Shown here piece after piece: positions 56,729 through 64,000 of a stretch of 64,000 nt of DNA. The first letter of the stretch is position 1; each line of letters opens with the position of its first letter. A model generated the notes under the pieces. The model saw only the letters and a program-made list of their open reading frames with translations. It was not told the origin of the DNA and did not search any database. Origin of the DNA: Pirellulaceae bacterium. GTDB taxonomy: Bacteria > Planctomycetota > Planctomycetia > Pirellulales > Pirellulaceae. The translations under genes and the position numbers were made by a program. The DNA is taken from contig JADYZV010000080.1 in NCBI GenBank assembly GCA_020852965.1, forward strand, positions 28,717-92,716, given 5' to 3'.

Positions 56729-57193
56729 ATGCTACAACGTAGCCTTGTACTGCTGAAGCCTGATTGCGTGGAACGCCGCTTGATGGGGCAGATCCTGGCC
56801 CGTTTCGAGGCCAGGGGCTTCAATATTGTGGCTCTAAAAATGCTCCGCGTTACTCCGGCTCTGTCAAAGAAGCACTATGCAGAGCATGTCTCCAAACCAT
56901 TTTACCCTAGCTTGGAAGAGTTTATCACTTCCGCTCCCGTGGTTGCCTTGGCCGTTGAAGGGCTGGACGTGATTCGCGTCATCCGCGATATGTTGGGAGC
57001 CACCAACGGCCTCAACGCGGCCCCCGGCACGATCCGAGGAGACTTCTCCAGCTCGCGTCAGATGAATCTAGTGCATGCCTCGGACAGCCCCGAAAGCGCC
57101 GCCCGCGAGTTAGCATTGTACTTTACTGACGCCGATTTTTGCGAACACGATTTGCTTATCACCCCAGCCCTGCGGGCAGGCGACGAACAATAG
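56729..57193 (+). CDS. ndk: Nucleoside diphosphate kinase
   Basis: 154 residues. It moves the gamma phosphate between nucleoside triphosphates and diphosphates through a phospho-His. RSLVLLKPDCVERRLMGQIL is the conserved start. The motif NLVHASDSPESA at about 111-122 holds the active-site His (N-x-x-H-x-SD). GATNGLNAAPGTIRGDF matches the nucleotide-binding loop. CTGGAG precedes the ATG at a good distance. A full-length family P repeat follows the gene. Confidence 0.95.
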   Translation: MLQRSLVLLKPDCVERRLMGQILARFEARGFNIVALKMLRVTPALSKKHYAEHVSKPFYPSLEEFITSAPVVALAVEGLDVIRVIRDMLGATNGLNAAPGTIRGDFSSSRQMNLVHASDSPESAARELALYFTDADFCEHDLLITPALRAGDEQ

Positions 57194-57199
57194 CAACCT

Positions 57200-57327
57200 A
57201 GTGCTTTGACCACATTAAAAGTTGGGGTAGTGGACGAGGTTACGAGCCCGATTGATTCGCAATACGTTTGGGACTCGTAACCTCGTCCACTACGACCAAC
57301 CCTCAATTTAAATGCGGTTGAAGCACT
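57200..57327. repeat. Palindromic repeat family P, copy 6 (full length)
   Basis: Outer arms AGTGCTTTGACCACATTAAA and TTTAAATGCGGTTGAAGCAC enclose core arms GTGGACGAGGTTACGAGCCC and GGACTCGTAACCTCGTCCAC. This is the cleanest copy. Confidence 0.9.
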
Positions 57328-57460
57328 CGTCGTGGACCGCTCCGCCGGTCGATGTTTTTCGTGTCAGGCGAGTCATTGGCGTCGACTTCACCTTCAAAGC
57401 GTGCAGCGATCGACCCTCGGAGCGGTCAGCGACTATTAATCGGAAAGCCGTGCAGCGACG

Positions 57461-58426
57461 ATGATCATTCAGCGCACAACGACGGGCCTAGACATCGCGG
57501 CACCTGCCAAAGTCAATTTGTTCCTGGAAGTCCTCGGTCGTCGCAGCGATGGCTACCACGAAGTGCAGACGCTACTATGCCCGATTTCGCTGTTTGATCG
57601 GCTTACTTTTGAGGTCACCGAGCAAAGCAAAATCGAGTTCCAGCTACATTTGCCGGCCGCCCATCCACAGTTGGCCGAACACGAGACTGACCCCGCTTGG
57701 GACATTCCTACCGGTGATGATAACTTGGTGGTCCGCGCAGTGCGGCGCGTGCAGCAAGTCTTAGGAACTGCGCTCGGCTGCCGAATCGAATTGCACAAAG
57801 CAATTCCGGCGGCAGCAGGGCTCGGTGGTGGCAGCAGCGATACGGCCGCCGCCATCGCGGCCAGCTTGATCGCCTGGCAAGGCTGGAATCGTCAACTCGC
57901 CGTGCAGATTGCAGCGGAGATCGGCAGCGACGTCCCGTTCTTCCTTGGAGGAGTCTCAGGCATCGGCATAGCACTAGCTACCGGGCGGGGTGAGCAGTGT
58001 CAATGGTTAGCGGCTCAGCCTGACCTAGACCTGATCGTAACTCACCCTCCAGTGGGTTGTTCAACTCGTGAAGTCTACCTGAACTACGCAGATTACGGAG
58101 AAAAACGCGATTTCCGAAAAATTGTGGCCGCTTGTGAAACTGGGCAACCTAAAAAGATTGCCGAGCAGCTATTCAATACCCTACAATTACCTGCAGCCAG
58201 CTTAACGGACTGGATCGATCGGCAAATGCGACTTTTTGCTGCCAACGACGTGTCTGGCGCGTTGATGACGGGGAGTGGCTCGAGCTGTTTTGCGTTGACC
58301 GATGACCCGAGCTGTTTCGATCGTATTCGCTGTGCTGCATCCGCCTTGGGGCTGCGACGAGTGTACTCGGCACGGGCATGGTACGGAGATTCGATTGAGC
58401 AACAACTGTCGAAGCAGTACAGCTAG
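57461..58426 (+). CDS. ispE: 4-diphosphocytidyl-2-C-methyl-D-erythritol kinase
   Basis: 321 residues of the GHMP kinase family; it phosphorylates CDP-methylerythritol in the non-mevalonate isoprenoid pathway. [24 protein letters not shown] is the diagnostic start, [16 protein letters not shown] the ATP-binding loop (about 113-128), and [14 protein letters not shown] the C-terminal GHMP motif. The next gene, spoVG, starts within 42 bases. The same ispE/spoVG neighbourhood exists in Bacillus subtilis. Confidence 0.95.
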   Translation: MIIQRTTTGLDIAAPAKVNLFLEVLGRRSDGYHEVQTLLCPISLFDRLTFEVTEQSKIEFQLHLPAAHPQLAEHETDPAWDIPTGDDNLVVRAVRRVQQVLGTALGCRIELHKAIPAAAGLGGGSSDTAAAIAASLIAWQGWNRQLAVQIAAEIGSDVPFFLGGVSGIGIALATGRGEQCQWLAAQPDLDLIVTHPPVGCSTREVYLNYADYGEKRDFRKIVAACETGQPKKIAEQLFNTLQLPAASLTDWIDRQMRLFAANDVSGALMTGSGSSCFALTDDPSCFDRIRCAASALGLRRVYSARAWYGDSIEQQLSKQYS

Positions 58427-58467
58427 TCGTGACAACAAGAAGTATAGGCAGGGGGCTAGATAAGGCT

Positions 58468-59025
58468 GTGGATATCACCGAGGTTCGAATCAAGCTCATG
58501 GAGGAGTCCGAAGATCGTTTACGCGCGTTCTGCTCCATCACCTTTGACCATAGTTTCGTGGTCCGTGATCTGAAGATAATTGAAGGTAGCCACGGCCCTT
58601 TCGTGGCCATGCCCAGCCGCAAGCTTTCCAATCGCTGTGGTCGCTGTGGAAACAAGAACCATATTCGTAGCAACTACTGCAATAACTGCGGATCGCGTGT
58701 TCGCGACAATCGCCATTCCGATGACGATGCTCCGAATAAACTTTACGCCGACGTGGCGCATCCGATCAATCAAGCTTGTCGCGATCTGATTCAGCAGCAT
58801 GTGGTCGAGGAGTATCAGCTCGAGCTGGAGCGTGCCAAACTTCCTGGCTATATCTCGCGCTACGACGATGCCTACGAAGGGCACGAGCCCTACTCGCCGC
58901 CACATCCGCGCGCCGAAAGTGAAGGCATTCCGGCACCCCACTTACGCCGAGCGTCTGGTGGTAGCGGGGCCAGTCCAAACCCTGCGGGCCACGATGTCCG
59001 GAGCTCGTCCTCTGACAACGAGTAG
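58468..59025 (+). CDS. spoVG: SpoVG-family RNA/DNA-binding regulator with inserted zinc ribbon
   Basis: 185 residues from GTG 58468, the position that gives the standard SpoVG start [14 protein letters not shown] 58429 is an in-frame alternative two bases after ispE. SpoVG residues [26 protein letters not shown], then [22 protein letters not shown] match the whole family (usually about 95 residues). Between the two blocks, in the surface loop, is a 37-residue insert with CGRC...CNNC, a four-Cys zinc ribbon. A disordered Ser/Pro/Gly-rich tail of 60 residues follows. SpoVG proteins bind nucleic acid and tune translation or cell division. It is probably cotranscribed with ispE. Confidence 0.88.
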   Translation: MDITEVRIKLMEESEDRLRAFCSITFDHSFVVRDLKIIEGSHGPFVAMPSRKLSNRCGRCGNKNHIRSNYCNNCGSRVRDNRHSDDDAPNKLYADVAHPINQACRDLIQQHVVEEYQLELERAKLPGYISRYDDAYEGHEPYSPPHPRAESEGIPAPHLRRASGGSGASPNPAGHDVRSSSSDNE

Positions 59026-59122
59026 TTTAATCATCCACGCACTCGCACAATGCGAAGGCAGCAATCGCCTGAGATGCTAGTCTCTGGCAAATTCTCTACT
59101 TTGGAATACTCCCGAGGAAACC

Positions 59123-60331
59123 ATGCGCCACACCATGAAATATTTGTGTTTATTGACTCGCTGCATGATGGGCGTTTTTTGTATGCTCTCGCTAGCGGCA
59201 AATCCCACGACGGCGCAAGTGCCACAGAGCTCCCCCTCGCCCAACGCCGAGCCAACGGACGATCCACTGGCCGAATCGATCGAAGCTATGCAGAAATTGC
59301 CGGTCGTGCAGGTCGGCCAGCAGGGCATTCTATCAGCCGAATTCATCTATGCGCTCGAAGGTCGGCCGACTCCCGAATGCCACGCGTCGACGATTGTCGA
59401 CACGTCCGATGGATTGGTAGCCGCTTGGTTTGGTGGTTTGCATGAGAATCACCCCGAGGTGGGAATATGGGTCGCACGTCACGATGGGGCGCAGTGGCGA
59501 GCACCGGTGGAGGTGGTCGATGGTTCCGAAGGTGAGCAGCAGGAATATGCATGCTGGAATCCGGTATTGTTTCAACCGCGCGGCGGGCCACTTTGGTTAT
59601 TTTATAAAGTGGGCGTCAGTCCAAGGATGTGGTGGGGCATGGCCACCACTTCCCCAGACAACGGGCGCACCTGGTCGAAGCCATGGCGTTTGGGAACCAG
59701 TTCACAACTCTTCGCGCAGAATAGAAACCTGCTCGGTCCAGTTAAGAACCGACCATTGCAACTCGCCGATGGCAGCGTGATTTGTCCCAGTAGCTCGGAG
59801 AACGAAGGCTGGCGCATCCACTTTGAAATCTCCACAGATATCGAACGCCTATCCGATGCGACTTGGCAAGTTGTCGGACCATTGCAAGCAGGTGAACAGC
59901 TCGATGCGATCCAACCCAGCCTGCTCACCCATTCTGACGGTCGCCTGCAAATCGTATGTCGTACTCGACAAGGCGTGTTGGGGACGAGCTGGTCGAGCGA
60001 TGCGGGAAAAAGCTGGGGGCCAATGCAGTCGCTGGCGCTCCCCAATCCCAACTCAGGCACAGACGCGGTGACGCTTACCGACGGTCGTCAATTGCTCGTC
60101 TATAACCATTCTCGCCGGACTCCGCAGGCCAACGGCCGCCAGATTCTCAACGTGGCGATCAGTTCCGACGGCGAACAGTGGGAGCCATTGATGAGTCTAG
60201 AAAACGAAGGGGATGCTGCCGGCTATAGCTATCCTGCGGTCATCCAGGCCGCTGATGGGCGGGTACATATCACCTACACTTGGCGACGCCAAGCGATAAA
60301 GCATGTGGTACTCGATCCGAAGCATTTGTAG
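59123..60331 (+). CDS. Secreted sialidase-like (BNR repeat) protein
   Basis: 402 residues. A signal peptide (LCLLTRCMMGVFCMLSLAANPTTAQ) leads the protein. Asp boxes SPDNGRTWSKPW and SSDAGKSWGPMQ and the N-terminal blade PECHASTIVDTSDGLVAAWFGG mark a sialidase-superfamily beta-propeller. It is not close to the first such protein at 29316 beyond the fold. GAGGA precedes ATG 59123. It probably acts on or binds glycans in the periplasm or outside. Confidence 0.82.
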   Translation: MRHTMKYLCLLTRCMMGVFCMLSLAANPTTAQVPQSSPSPNAEPTDDPLAESIEAMQKLPVVQVGQQGILSAEFIYALEGRPTPECHASTIVDTSDGLVAAWFGGLHENHPEVGIWVARHDGAQWRAPVEVVDGSEGEQQEYACWNPVLFQPRGGPLWLFYKVGVSPRMWWGMATTSPDNGRTWSKPWRLGTSSQLFAQNRNLLGPVKNRPLQLADGSVICPSSSENEGWRIHFEISTDIERLSDATWQVVGPLQAGEQLDAIQPSLLTHSDGRLQIVCRTRQGVLGTSWSSDAGKSWGPMQSLALPNPNSGTDAVTLTDGRQLLVYNHSRRTPQANGRQILNVAISSDGEQWEPLMSLENEGDAAGYSYPAVIQAADGRVHITYTWRRQAIKHVVLDPKHL

Positions 60332-60685
60332 GACGGCACTATCTTTCGGCTTCAGCCGCTGTTAAGCTCAACGTTAGGTGATGGTCACCGATCAATTCGA
60401 AAACTGATTCGCCACATCTTTTCGCTTCGGCGAACGGCCGCGGCAACTCTCGCTTGGAGTTGATTTCTCGGCTCGGCCTGAGTGCGAAGCATCGGTCTCT
60501 ACGGACGCCGGTTCTTGGCGTGCTCGGCTATTCTTGATTCGAAAGCAGGTCTGCGGGTTGTCGACTCGTTGTGGTCTCGTACTACGCCTTCCGTCAATAT
60601 GCGGGTTGTCACGGCTCGCTTGTTCCGAAGCACGCTAAGCTCTGCCTCACTTTCGATCGAGAAACTTTCACTAGGAGCCCAATTC
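60332..60685. other. Spacer before the BON protein gene
   Basis: An open frame from 60482 leads into the next gene in frame, but the ribosome-binding site at 60672 places the start later. Nothing else is recognised in this stretch. Confidence 0.4.
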
Positions 60686-60931
60686 ATGGTTTTAGGCAAA
60701 CAGGTACCCGATAAGACTTTGCTGAAAAGTGTCACACAGAAACTAGCCCAACGCGTGGGTGGTTCTGGAAGCAAGATCATTCCAACGGTCAGCTCCGGTG
60801 CAGTCACTCTGACCGGCACGCTCTCACAAGAGTTTTTGCGGCGCTCGATCACCAGCGCTATGAGTAGCATTGGCGGCGTGCGCAGAGTAATCGATAACAT
60901 GACTGTCGTCCCGCCCAAGAAACGAGTCTAG
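60686..60931 (+). CDS. BON-domain protein
   Basis: 81 residues from ATG 60686, preceded by TAGGAG at 60672-60677. The whole protein is one BON domain: LLKSVTQKLAQRV, then IIPTVSSGAVTLTGTLSQEFLRRSITSAMSSIGGVRRVIDNMTV, with the usual 'V-T-L-x-G' strand and the closing 'V-x-x-V-x-N'. BON domains bind phospholipid or other surfaces; there is no signal peptide here, so it would stay inside the cell. It is followed 160 bases on by floA. Confidence 0.85.
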   Translation: MVLGKQVPDKTLLKSVTQKLAQRVGGSGSKIIPTVSSGAVTLTGTLSQEFLRRSITSAMSSIGGVRRVIDNMTVVPPKKRV

Positions 60932-61093
60932 CGCTTGCTTAGACTAGTCAACCGGCGTTAGCCGCTAGAAAGCTAGACCTAATTCCAACGCTATCAACCG
61001 AGGCTAGCGCCCAACCGGATCATAGCGTCTCCCCCATTTGATCGCCTTGACAAAGCGTTAGGTTTTCGGCAGTGTCCAACTTTGTCCATAGGC

Positions 61094-62161
61094 ATGTACA
61101 CGGAGATTCCGCCTGTGCTCAGCCAGTTCGCTATCCATTCAGCATTACCGCTGGTCGGTCTATCGCCGCTGATCTGGCTCGTAGGCATCGTATTCTTGCT
61201 GGCGATGCTAGGGTTGCTGGCGATGTTGACCTTCTATGGCAGCATGTGGTTTCAAGCCTACATGTCCGACGCCGATGTCAGCTTCGCCAGTTTGATCGGC
61301 ATGACCTTTCGCCGCGTCCCGTCGCGAATGATCGTGACCGCCAAGATCATGGCGCGGCAATCTGGGTTAGATATTGGACGGCGCAGTGGAATTTCGACCG
61401 CAGGGCTCGAGGCGCTTTATTTGGCTGGTGGCAATGTGCAACTGGTGATGAAAGCCATCATCGCTGCACACCGCGCGGGGATTGTGCTCGATTTCGATCA
61501 AGCAGCCGCCATGGACTTGGCTGGTCGCGATGTGCTCGATGCCGTGCGAACCAGCGTGGCACCCCGTGTAATCGATTGCCCCGACAGCAGCACCGGCAAG
61601 GACAAGCTTAGCGCTGTGGCCAAGGACGGTATTGAACTGCGCGTACGGGCTCGAGTGACTGTGCGCACCAACATGGCCACGCTCATCGGCGGTGCCACCG
61701 AGCAGACCATCATCGCCCGCGTGGGTCAAGGAATAGTGACCACCATCGGTTCGGCCAATTCGCACATGGACGTGCTGCAAACTCCTGATCGTATTTCCAA
61801 AGGCCTACTCAAAAGTGGACTCGACGCCAACACTGCCTTCGAAATCGTATCAATTGACATTCTGGACATCGACATCGGCGAGAATATCGGTGCGCGACTG
61901 AACACCGATCAAGCCCATGCTGACATGCGTGTCGCCCTAGCTGCCGCCGAAGCGCGTCGCGCCGGAGCCATTGCACGGCAACGCGAGATGTCAGCCTTGA
62001 TCATCGAGAATCGCTCGCTAATAGTTGTCGCCGAAGCCCATGTAGCTCGCGCCATGGCCGTTGCTTTTACGACCGCTGGTGACCAGTACACCAACCACGT
62101 TCATATCCCACTCGGCTCGCTAGCCGATGGCATACCTTCCGACGTAGGCATCCACGCATAA
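61094..62161 (+). CDS. floA: Flotillin-like protein FloA
   Basis: 355 residues from ATG 61094; TTG 61082 is four codons earlier. A membrane segment ([28 protein letters not shown]) is at about 22-50, then the FloA/YqfA core: [64 protein letters not shown], and the helical part [38 protein letters not shown]. FloA organises membrane microdomains. The family is about 330 residues, so length is normal. In B. subtilis floA lies with yqeZ (NfeD); none is seen here. Confidence 0.9.
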   Translation: MYTEIPPVLSQFAIHSALPLVGLSPLIWLVGIVFLLAMLGLLAMLTFYGSMWFQAYMSDADVSFASLIGMTFRRVPSRMIVTAKIMARQSGLDIGRRSGISTAGLEALYLAGGNVQLVMKAIIAAHRAGIVLDFDQAAAMDLAGRDVLDAVRTSVAPRVIDCPDSSTGKDKLSAVAKDGIELRVRARVTVRTNMATLIGGATEQTIIARVGQGIVTTIGSANSHMDVLQTPDRISKGLLKSGLDANTAFEIVSIDILDIDIGENIGARLNTDQAHADMRVALAAAEARRAGAIARQREMSALIIENRSLIVVAEAHVARAMAVAFTTAGDQYTNHVHIPLGSLADGIPSDVGIHA

Positions 62162-62274
62162 GCAACGCGCCGATAATTGGAGTTCGAACATTGCTGCAAT
62201 ACAGTTCCATTTTGGAAGGAATCGATCGAACTGAAATTGTTTCATACCGAGTCGACGTAAATTGTTTAACGCCT

Positions 62275-62403
62275 AGTGCTTCGACCACATTAAAAGTTGG
62301 GGTAGTGGGCGAGGTTACGAGTCCTTTCGACTTAGTAGGTGCCAGGGACTCGTAACCTCGTCCATTACAACAAACCCTAAGATTAAATGTGGTCGAAGAC
62401 TAG
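62275..62403. repeat. Palindromic repeat family P, copy 7 (full length)
   Basis: Outer arms AGTGCTTCGACCACATTAAA and ATTAAATGTGGTCGAAGACT with core arms GTGGGCGAGGTTACGAGTCC and GGACTCGTAACCTCGTCCAT. The first 28 bases match copy 6 at all but one position, so the outer arm is part of the element. Confidence 0.9.
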
Positions 62404-62588
62404 CCGGACTAGCGGTGGATTGGGAGTGCTTCTACTACGGAGAGTTAGCTCGGTATGGTAGCGACACGGTCAGCGCGGGTGTACCGGCTATGTAGGCGCA
62501 GGCAGGAGCGGAGATGATTGCGCCTAGCCACGAGACTATGCGCAAGAGGATTTGGGGAGTGTGCCCCGCAGCAAACTACCGATACTAA

Positions 62589-64000
62589 CTACTGACGCGA
62601 CGCAGGAGTGACACCGAGCTTGAGTGTTTGTTCGCCACGTTGGATTTTAACTGATGTCTCTTGGCCGACCTTTAACGCTTCAATGGCGTAGGTATAGTCG
62701 TAGATGTTCTCAATCTTCCGTCCAGCCAATTCCACGATGATATCGCCGGCTTGCAGTCCAGCTAATTCAGACGGTGCCCCTTTGGTAACACCCGCCAGCT
62801 TGACCCCCTTGAGATCGGATTGGCTGTAGTCAGGAATGGTTCCCAAGTAGGCGGTCAAGTTAGCGCGCATTTCGGGTTGAGCCTGTTGCTCTTGGTACTC
62901 GGGTGGCTGATCGGCTAGCAGCAAATCGCGAGCGATGAGCGCTAACAAGCGTGCAACCTGCGCGGCACCATCGTAGTTGATCAATTCAGGCACATCGCGC
63001 GGCGTGTGATACTCCTCATGCGAACCTGTGAAAGCTGACAGAATGGGAACGCCGCGCATGAAGAACGTGCTGGCGTCGGTGGGCAGATGGCAATCGTTTT
63101 GCAAGACCAAAGGCAAACGCACCACAGCGTTGCGCCGTTCGATGGCTCCGGTCCAGTAGGGTGATGAACCGATGCCCTGCAAAACGAGGTTGTCGCGCAG
63201 GCGCCCGATCATATCTAAATTGATATTCGCGCTGATTGCAGGATACAGCCCAGTCGATGGCGGCCCGCTTGACGAATTCTCTTCGAGCGTGCTGCTGGCT
63301 GTAGATGGCTGTTGAGTTGCATTGCCGGAGGCTGCCTGCAGCCCGATGAATGCTTGACTACGATCGGGAAACAATTCTGCAAAATCGTCAACGAAGGCCT
63401 GCGATCCGCGCAGCCCCAACTCCTCACCACTCCAAGCAGCAAACAGGATGTCGCGTTTTAGGGCCGAGCTCGCCGGCTGCATTTGACCTGCTAAATACTG
63501 CGCGATTTCCAACATGCCGGCGACGCCGGAGGCGTTGTCATCCGCTCCGCGATGCACCCCACCTCGCTCATCCTCTTTGGCCAAGGAGCCTCCGCTGCCG
63601 CCCGTTCCCAAGTGATCGATGTGTGCCCCCACGACAATCATAGGCAGTGGTGAGCCTGTGTTTTCGCTTCTATCTGCTGCCGGTTTACTTGCGGATTGGG
63701 CGGCTTGTCCGCCATTGCGATTCCCAGGTAGCAACGCGAGTACGTTGCGGCCATGCGATGTGACCGGTTCAATATCGATGTTGGCCTCCAAACGAATGTC
63801 GGGAAATTCAAAACCCAGCGCCATGTCACCTTGGTCGAGCTCGGTTTGAATGTCGCGCAAGTTCTGGCCGGCCGCAGCCATCCACTCGGCAGCCGCCTCG
63901 TCGGCCACACTGATTACCGCTAAGCTACTGCCGCCGAGCGTGCCATCCATCTCTAAGGGGATCAACCTTTGCCGTAGCGGGCTGGTTGGCCCGCTAACCA
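62589..64000 (-). CDS. M28-family zinc aminopeptidase with C-terminal PDZ domain (5' end outside window)
   Basis: The reading frame is open to the right edge; a TTG at 63965 is not a convincing start because coding-like residues (VSGPTSPLRQRLIPLEMDG) precede it. Zinc-site motifs of M28 are in order: VVGAHIDHLG (His and Asp), ADDNASGVAGMLEIAQYL (bridging Asp), SGEELGLRGS (catalytic Glu pair), NINLDMIGRL, and HEEYHTPRD (His). The last 90 residues are a PDZ domain (GVKLAGVTKGAPSELAGLQAGDIIVELAG). This pairing is seen in secreted planctomycete peptidases with an N-terminal PA domain, which would lie outside the window. Confidence 0.88.
   Translation of the reverse strand, partial: VSGPTSPLRQRLIPLEMDGTLGGSSLAVISVADEAAAEWMAAAGQNLRDIQTELDQGDMALGFEFPDIRLEANIDIEPVTSHGRNVLALLPGNRNGGQAAQSASKPAADRSENTGSPLPMIVVGAHIDHLGTGGSGGSLAKEDERGGVHRGADDNASGVAGMLEIAQYLAGQMQPASSALKRDILFAAWSGEELGLRGSQAFVDDFAELFPDRSQAFIGLQAASGNATQQPSTASSTLEENSSSGPPSTGLYPAISANINLDMIGRLRDNLVLQGIGSSPYWTGAIERRNAVVRLPLVLQNDCHLPTDASTFFMRGVPILSAFTGSHEEYHTPRDVPELINYDGAAQVARLLALIARDLLLADQPPEYQEQQAQPEMRANLTAYLGTIPDYSQSDLKGVKLAGVTKGAPSELAGLQAGDIIVELAGRKIENIYDYTYAIEALKVGQETSVKIQRGEQTLKLGVTPASRQ

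Overview
The window looks like chromosomal DNA of a planctomycete, most likely a member of the Pirellulaceae (Rhodopirellula relatives). This is inferred from gene content, not from a search. The pointers are a tubulin-like GTPase over 1000 residues long, a Ser/Thr kinase fused to WD40 repeats, a DUF2617 protein, a lysine/alanine-rich histone-H1-like mini-protein, two secreted sialidase-like proteins, two Gfo/Idh/MocA oxidoreductases, a GH57 amylase, loosely packed genes in few operons, and a dnaA gene standing alone without dnaN.

Layout. 1-5.0 kb: tubulin-like gene (minus), about 0.8 kb of apparently empty DNA, an ORF tail abutting the 3' end of the tmRNA gene ssrA (minus, tag ADANLAMAA), then a 41-bp tandem repeat. 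5-13.6 kb: double-domain ModA-like binding protein, DEAD-box helicase, HEAT-like protein, a probable zinc-finger membrane protein, hemC, an M50 membrane protease and the 49-residue KA-rich protein with a clear terminator. 13.9-31 kb: GH57 enzyme, sodium:solute symporter, solute-binding lipoprotein, HD phosphohydrolase, two Gfo/Idh/MocA proteins around pabB, a Cu(+)-type P-type ATPase, a sialidase-like protein and a DUF2617 protein. 31.5-39 kb: glgA-galT-like pair, cdsA, polA. 39-45.4 kb: a five-gene export operon (HlyD adaptor, two ATPases, two ABC-2 permeases) divergent from a TetR regulator, with a perfect inverted repeat between them; the order matches E. coli cecR/ybhGFSR, with YbhF split in two. 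45.5-51 kb: TauBC/SsuBC-like ABC pair, a one-TM protein, dnaA. 51-64 kb: kinase-WD40, HAMP-like membrane protein, proline-rich secreted protein, ndk, ispE-spoVG (SpoVG carries an inserted zinc ribbon), second sialidase-like protein, BON protein, flotillin-like FloA, and an M28 peptidase with PDZ domain that runs off the right edge.

The intergenic DNA carries several repeat families. The main one is a palindromic element with at least seven copies, three of them about 130 bp long with extra outer arms. Others are a 233-bp element bounded by about 34-bp terminal inverted repeats with a solo end elsewhere, a CGGCCTTGC palindrome, a CCACGAAACAC-bounded segment, and the 41-bp tandem repeat with a distant relative. 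No transposase or integrase is seen, so these are probably non-autonomous elements mobilised, if at all, from outside the window. No CRISPR array, rRNA or tRNA was found; tmRNA is the only RNA gene recognised.
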